Under the pieces are notes generated by a model that was not told where the DNA came from, did not search any database, and saw nothing but the letters and a program-made list of their open reading frames with translations. The translations under genes were made by a program, and so were the position numbers. A stretch of 64,000 bases of DNA from Streptomyces sp. AC512_CC834 (lineage in GTDB: Bacteria > Actinomycetota > Actinomycetes > Streptomycetales > Streptomycetaceae): assembly GCF_019049325.1 (NCBI RefSeq), contig NZ_JAGMUO010000034.1, positions 283,764 to 347,763 of the forward strand, in the 5' to 3' direction. Below, piece by piece: positions 61,173 to 64,000 of this stretch. The stretch's first letter is position 1. Each line of letters opens with the position of its first letter.

Positions 61173-62188
61173 CGCAGCACGTGTCCCCGCCACGGGGCGG
61201 CACCGACAAGGCGGCACCGGTGGAGGGTCCGCCCGCCTGGCGGGTCCGGTTGGGCCGCGCCGACGTCCGCACCCTCACCCTGCTCGGGGTGCTCGCCGTA
61301 CTGGTCCTCATCGGCGGCATCACCCAGCCCGACGCGTTCCTCGACACCCACAACCTCCAACTGGTGCTCACCCAGGCGTCGGTGATCGGCGTCGTCACCG
61401 TCGGCGTGACCTTCGTCATCGTCTCCGGCGGCATCGACCTGTCCGTCGGCGCGATCGTGGCCCTCTCCTCGGTGTGGGCGACCACGGTCGCCACCCAGGA
61501 GTTCGGATTCTTCGGCATCCTCTTCACCGCGATCGTGGTGGGAGTGGGCTGCGGACTGGTCAACGGGGTGCTCATCGCCTTCGGCCAGATGGTCCCCTTC
61601 ATCGCCACCCTGGCCATGCTGGCCTCGGCCCGCGGCCTCGCGCTCCAGATCACCGACGGCCGCACCCAGGTCGTCACCGTCCCCAGCGTCCTGGACCTCG
61701 CCGAGCGCGACTCCTACGTCCTCGGCATCCCGCCGCTGGTCATGGTCTTCGCGGCCGTCACCATCATCGGCTGGCTGGTGCTCAACCGGACCACCTTCGG
61801 CCGCCGCACCGTCGCCGTCGGCGGCAACGCCGAGGCCGCCCGGCTGGCCGGCATCGACGTCCGCCGCCAGCGCCTCTACCTCTACCTGCTGTCCGGGCTG
61901 TGCTGCGGCATCGCCGCCTTCCTGTTGATCGCCCTCGCCGGCTCCGGCCAGAACACCAACGGCAACCTCTACGAACTCGACGCCATCGCCGCCGCGATCA
62001 TCGGCGGAACGCTGCTGACCGGCGGCCGGGGCCACATCCTCGGCTCGGTGCTCGGCGTCCTGATCTTCACCACCATCACCAACATCTTCGCCCTGAACAA
62101 CCTGCAGACCGACGTGCAGCAGATCGCCAAGGGCGCGATCATCGTCGCCGCCGTGCTGGTCCAGCGCCGTACCGCAAGCACGCATTGA
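61169..62188 (+). CDS. Sugar ABC importer permease, RbsC/CUT2 type (339 aa)
   Basis: Membrane permease with about ten helices. The conserved region is TFVIVSGGIDLSVGAIVALSSV near 80-100, with GGNAEAARLAGIDVRRQRLYLYLLSG at about 210 and GGTLLTGGRGHILGSVLGVL at about 275. It forms the channel for the sugar delivered by the lipoprotein encoded next. Translationally coupled to the ATPase. Confidence 0.93.
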   Translation: MTQHVSPPRGGTDKAAPVEGPPAWRVRLGRADVRTLTLLGVLAVLVLIGGITQPDAFLDTHNLQLVLTQASVIGVVTVGVTFVIVSGGIDLSVGAIVALSSVWATTVATQEFGFFGILFTAIVVGVGCGLVNGVLIAFGQMVPFIATLAMLASARGLALQITDGRTQVVTVPSVLDLAERDSYVLGIPPLVMVFAAVTIIGWLVLNRTTFGRRTVAVGGNAEAARLAGIDVRRQRLYLYLLSGLCCGIAAFLLIALAGSGQNTNGNLYELDAIAAAIIGGTLLTGGRGHILGSVLGVLIFTTITNIFALNNLQTDVQQIAKGAIIVAAVLVQRRTASTH

Positions 62189-62205
62189 GGAAAGGGTTCA
62201 CCGTC

Positions 62206-63252
62206 ATGACGAAGCTCACGAGTCGCAGAGGGATGCTCTTCGGAGCCGCCGCCCTGTCCGCCGGTGCCGTCCTCACGGGGTGCACCAGCAACGACCCCGA
62301 CGACGGCGACGACAAGGCAGCCGCGGACACCCAGCCGGCCGCCGACGACAAGCCCGGCAAGCCGGTCACCATCGGCTACGCCGGTCCGCAGGCCGACCAC
62401 GGCTGGCTCAACGCCGTCAACGACCAGGCCAAGAAGCGTGCCGAGAAGTACTCCGAGATCAGTATGGAGATCACCGAGGGCTCCAACGACACCGCGCAGC
62501 AGATCGGCCAGATCGAGACCCTCATCAACAAGAAGGTCGACGTCCTGGTCATCCTGCCGGCCGACGGCAAGGCCCTCACCCAGGTCGGCCTGAAGGCGAT
62601 GCGGGCCGGTATCCCGGTCATCAACCTCGACCGGATCTTCAACAGCCCCCAGGCCTACCGCTGCTGGGTCGGCGGCGACAACTACGGCATGGGTCTCAAC
62701 GCCGCCCACTACATCGGCGAGAAGCTCAAGGACAAGTCGGACGCACGGGTCATCGAGCTGGCCGGCATCGACAACCTGGAACTGACCCAGCAGCGCACCC
62801 AGGGCTTCGACGACGGTCTGAAGAACTACCCGAACATCAAGAAGGTGGCCCGCCAGGCCGCCGAGTTCACGGTCGAGTCCGGCCAGGCCAAGATGGCCCA
62901 GTTGCTCCAGGCCCAGTCGGACTTCGACGCCCTGTGGAACCACGACGACGACCAGGGCGTGGGCGCCCTGCGCGCCATCGAGCAGGCCGGACGCGACGGC
63001 TTCCTGATGGTCGGCGGCGCGGGCGCGCTCTCCGCCTTCGAGGCCATCAAGGCGGACAGCGGCGTCCTCAAGGCGACCGTGCTCTACCCGCCGACCATGG
63101 CCGCCTCGGCGATCGACCTGGCCCGTGCGCTCGGCCAGGGCAAGGGCGTCAGCGGTCTCGCCGAGTTCGAGATCCCCTCGACCGTCACCTGCTACTCGGC
63201 CGTCGTCGACAAGGACAACGTCGACCAGTACATGTCCACGGGCTTCAAGTGA
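62206..63252 (+). CDS. Sugar-binding lipoprotein of the CUT2 importer (348 aa)
   Basis: RbsB-like periplasmic-binding-fold lipoprotein on the outer face of the membrane. The N-terminus has both a twin-arginine motif (TSRRGMLFGA, 5-14) and a lipobox LTGC with Cys26. Conserved parts are GYAGPQADHGWLNAVNDQA, ETLINKKVDVLVILPADG and WNHDDDQGVGALRAIEQAG. The ligand is probably a pentose, hexose or polyol; the sequence does not say which. A GAGGAAAGG site precedes the ATG. Confidence 0.92.
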   Translation: MTKLTSRRGMLFGAAALSAGAVLTGCTSNDPDDGDDKAAADTQPAADDKPGKPVTIGYAGPQADHGWLNAVNDQAKKRAEKYSEISMEITEGSNDTAQQIGQIETLINKKVDVLVILPADGKALTQVGLKAMRAGIPVINLDRIFNSPQAYRCWVGGDNYGMGLNAAHYIGEKLKDKSDARVIELAGIDNLELTQQRTQGFDDGLKNYPNIKKVARQAAEFTVESGQAKMAQLLQAQSDFDALWNHDDDQGVGALRAIEQAGRDGFLMVGGAGALSAFEAIKADSGVLKATVLYPPTMAASAIDLARALGQGKGVSGLAEFEIPSTVTCYSAVVDKDNVDQYMSTGFK

Positions 63253-63257
63253 CGGTT

Positions 63258-63299
63258 CCCGCCCCGGCAGCGGCCTGACCAGCCGCCGGCCGGGGCGGG
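63258..63299 (+). terminator. Strong hairpin between the binding-protein and oxidoreductase genes
   Basis: CCCGCCCCGGC (63258-63268) pairs perfectly with GCCGGGGCGGG (63289-63299) across a 20-base loop, beginning 6 bases after the stop codon. In binding-protein operons such a hairpin often stabilises the upstream mRNA and lowers downstream expression. Confidence 0.65.
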
Positions 63300-63340
63300 G
63301 CCCACCCCCACCGCGCCACCACGACGAGGAGGACATCCGC

Positions 63341-64000
63341 ATGGGACAGCCGCAGCAGCCCGAGGGGGCCGGGGCCGAGGAACCGGCCACCGGGACCGAC
63401 AGCGGGACCGGGACCGGGCCGACGGGGGCGTCCGCGACCAGACCGCCGCTGCGCGTCGGCATGGTCGGCTACGCCTTCATGGGTGCCGCACACTCCCAGG
63501 GCTGGCGCACCGCCGGCCGGGTCTTCGACCTGCCGCTGAACCCGGTCATGGCCGTGATCTGCGGACGGGACGCCGACGCCGTCCGGACGGCGGCCGACCG
63601 GCACGGCTGGGCGAGTACCGAGACCGACTGGCGGACCCTGGTCGAACGGGACGACATCGACCTCGTCGACATCTGCACCCCCGGCGACAGCCACGCCGAG
63701 ATCGCCCTGGCCGCGCTCGCCGCCGGAAAACACGTCCTGTGCGAGAAGCCGCTGGCCAACACCGTCGAGGAGGCGCAGGCGATGTCCCGCGCCGCCGAGG
63801 AGGCGGGCGCCCGCGGGCAGTTGGCGATGGTCGGGTTCAACTACCGCCGGGTGCCGGCCACCGCGCTGGCCCGGCGGATGGTGGCCGAGGGCCGCGTCGG
63901 ACGGCTGCGGCACGTGCGGGTGACGTACCTCCAGGACTGGCTGGTGGACTCGCAGGCCCCGCTCACCTGGCGGCTGCGCAAGGACCTGGCCGGTTCGGGA
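63341..64000 (+). CDS. Gfo/Idh/MocA-family oxidoreductase, 5' part only
   Basis: NAD(P)-dependent sugar or polyol dehydrogenase cut by the right window edge after 220 codons. The Rossmann start is RVGMVGYAFMGAAHSQGWR (about 38-56). The conserved EKP motif is in AGKHVLCEKPLANTVEEA, and VGFNYRRVPATALAR follows. An AGGAGGA site precedes the ATG at 63341. Residues 1-35 are a Gly/Thr/Glu-rich tail. It is downstream of the importer, consistent with catabolism of the imported sugar or inositol-like substrate. Confidence 0.9.
   Translation, partial: MGQPQQPEGAGAEEPATGTDSGTGTGPTGASATRPPLRVGMVGYAFMGAAHSQGWRTAGRVFDLPLNPVMAVICGRDADAVRTAADRHGWASTETDWRTLVERDDIDLVDICTPGDSHAEIALAALAAGKHVLCEKPLANTVEEAQAMSRAAEEAGARGQLAMVGFNYRRVPATALARRMVAEGRVGRLRHVRVTYLQDWLVDSQAPLTWRLRKDLAGSG

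Overview
The window is very GC-rich, uses GTG and even TTG starts, shows frequent 4-base gene overlaps (ATGA/GTGA) and carries actinobacterial families (DUF574 methyltransferases, DUF5753 regulators, CebR boxes, SigB-type promoters). It is a Streptomyces chromosome. The gene order resembles, from memory and unverified, the S. coelicolor SCO6510-SCO6570 interval (sigK, nar1, the GH74/GH48/GH6 cellulases, a FabH paralogue).

Layout. 1-8.2 kb: a PAP2/diacylglycerol-kinase fusion (cut by the window edge), an ABC-F ATPase, a nested minisatellite, a small stress block (baeRF2-like protein, DUF6158, DJ-1/PfpI, DUF2795) with two near-identical SigB-type promoters, and a short UvrA-like ATPase. 8.2-14.3 kb: AraC regulator, VOC protein, a SigB-family sigma factor (probably sigK), a secreted protein, an aminotransferase-fold protein with a repeat expansion and no visible PLP lysine, and a NAPE-PLD-like hydrolase. 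14.3-22.1 kb: DedA and UlaG-like MBL proteins, a membrane phosphodiesterase, a MoxR ATPase translationally coupled to a duplicated DUF2201/VWA protein, and OsmC. 22.1-28.6 kb: narGHJI, read leftward. 28.7-33.2 kb: methyltransferases, two XRE-type regulators and a pterin dehydratase. 33.3-44.1 kb: a decayed WYL regulator, then a polysaccharide-degradation island (PL11 lyase, GH74-CBM2, CBM2-GH48, CBM2-GH6) with CebR-type operators between GH48 and GH6. 44.2-54 kb: methyltransferase, SDR, aldo/keto reductase with a SigR-type promoter, acyl-CoA ligase, MFS pump with a divergent Lrp regulator, LysR regulator with a divergent SBF transporter. 54-58 kb: fdhD, the eroded end of a formate-dehydrogenase iron-sulfur gene, an OFA transporter with its small partner, a FabH paralogue and a shattered GntR gene. 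58.3-64 kb: ROK regulator, CUT2-type sugar importer (ATPase, permease, binding lipoprotein) and a truncated Gfo/Idh/MocA oxidoreductase.

How the genes work together. The cellulase block is a coherent secreted system: GH48 and GH6 exoenzymes share a divergent regulatory region, and GH74 and PL11 add xyloglucan and rhamnogalacturonan attack. The UvrA-like, AraC and VOC genes appear to form a small regulon because two of their promoters carry the same element with identical spacing. Three genes in different states of decay (WYL, formate dehydrogenase iron-sulfur subunit, GntR) and many short tandem repeats at gene borders suggest ongoing local deletion and slippage in an otherwise conserved region.
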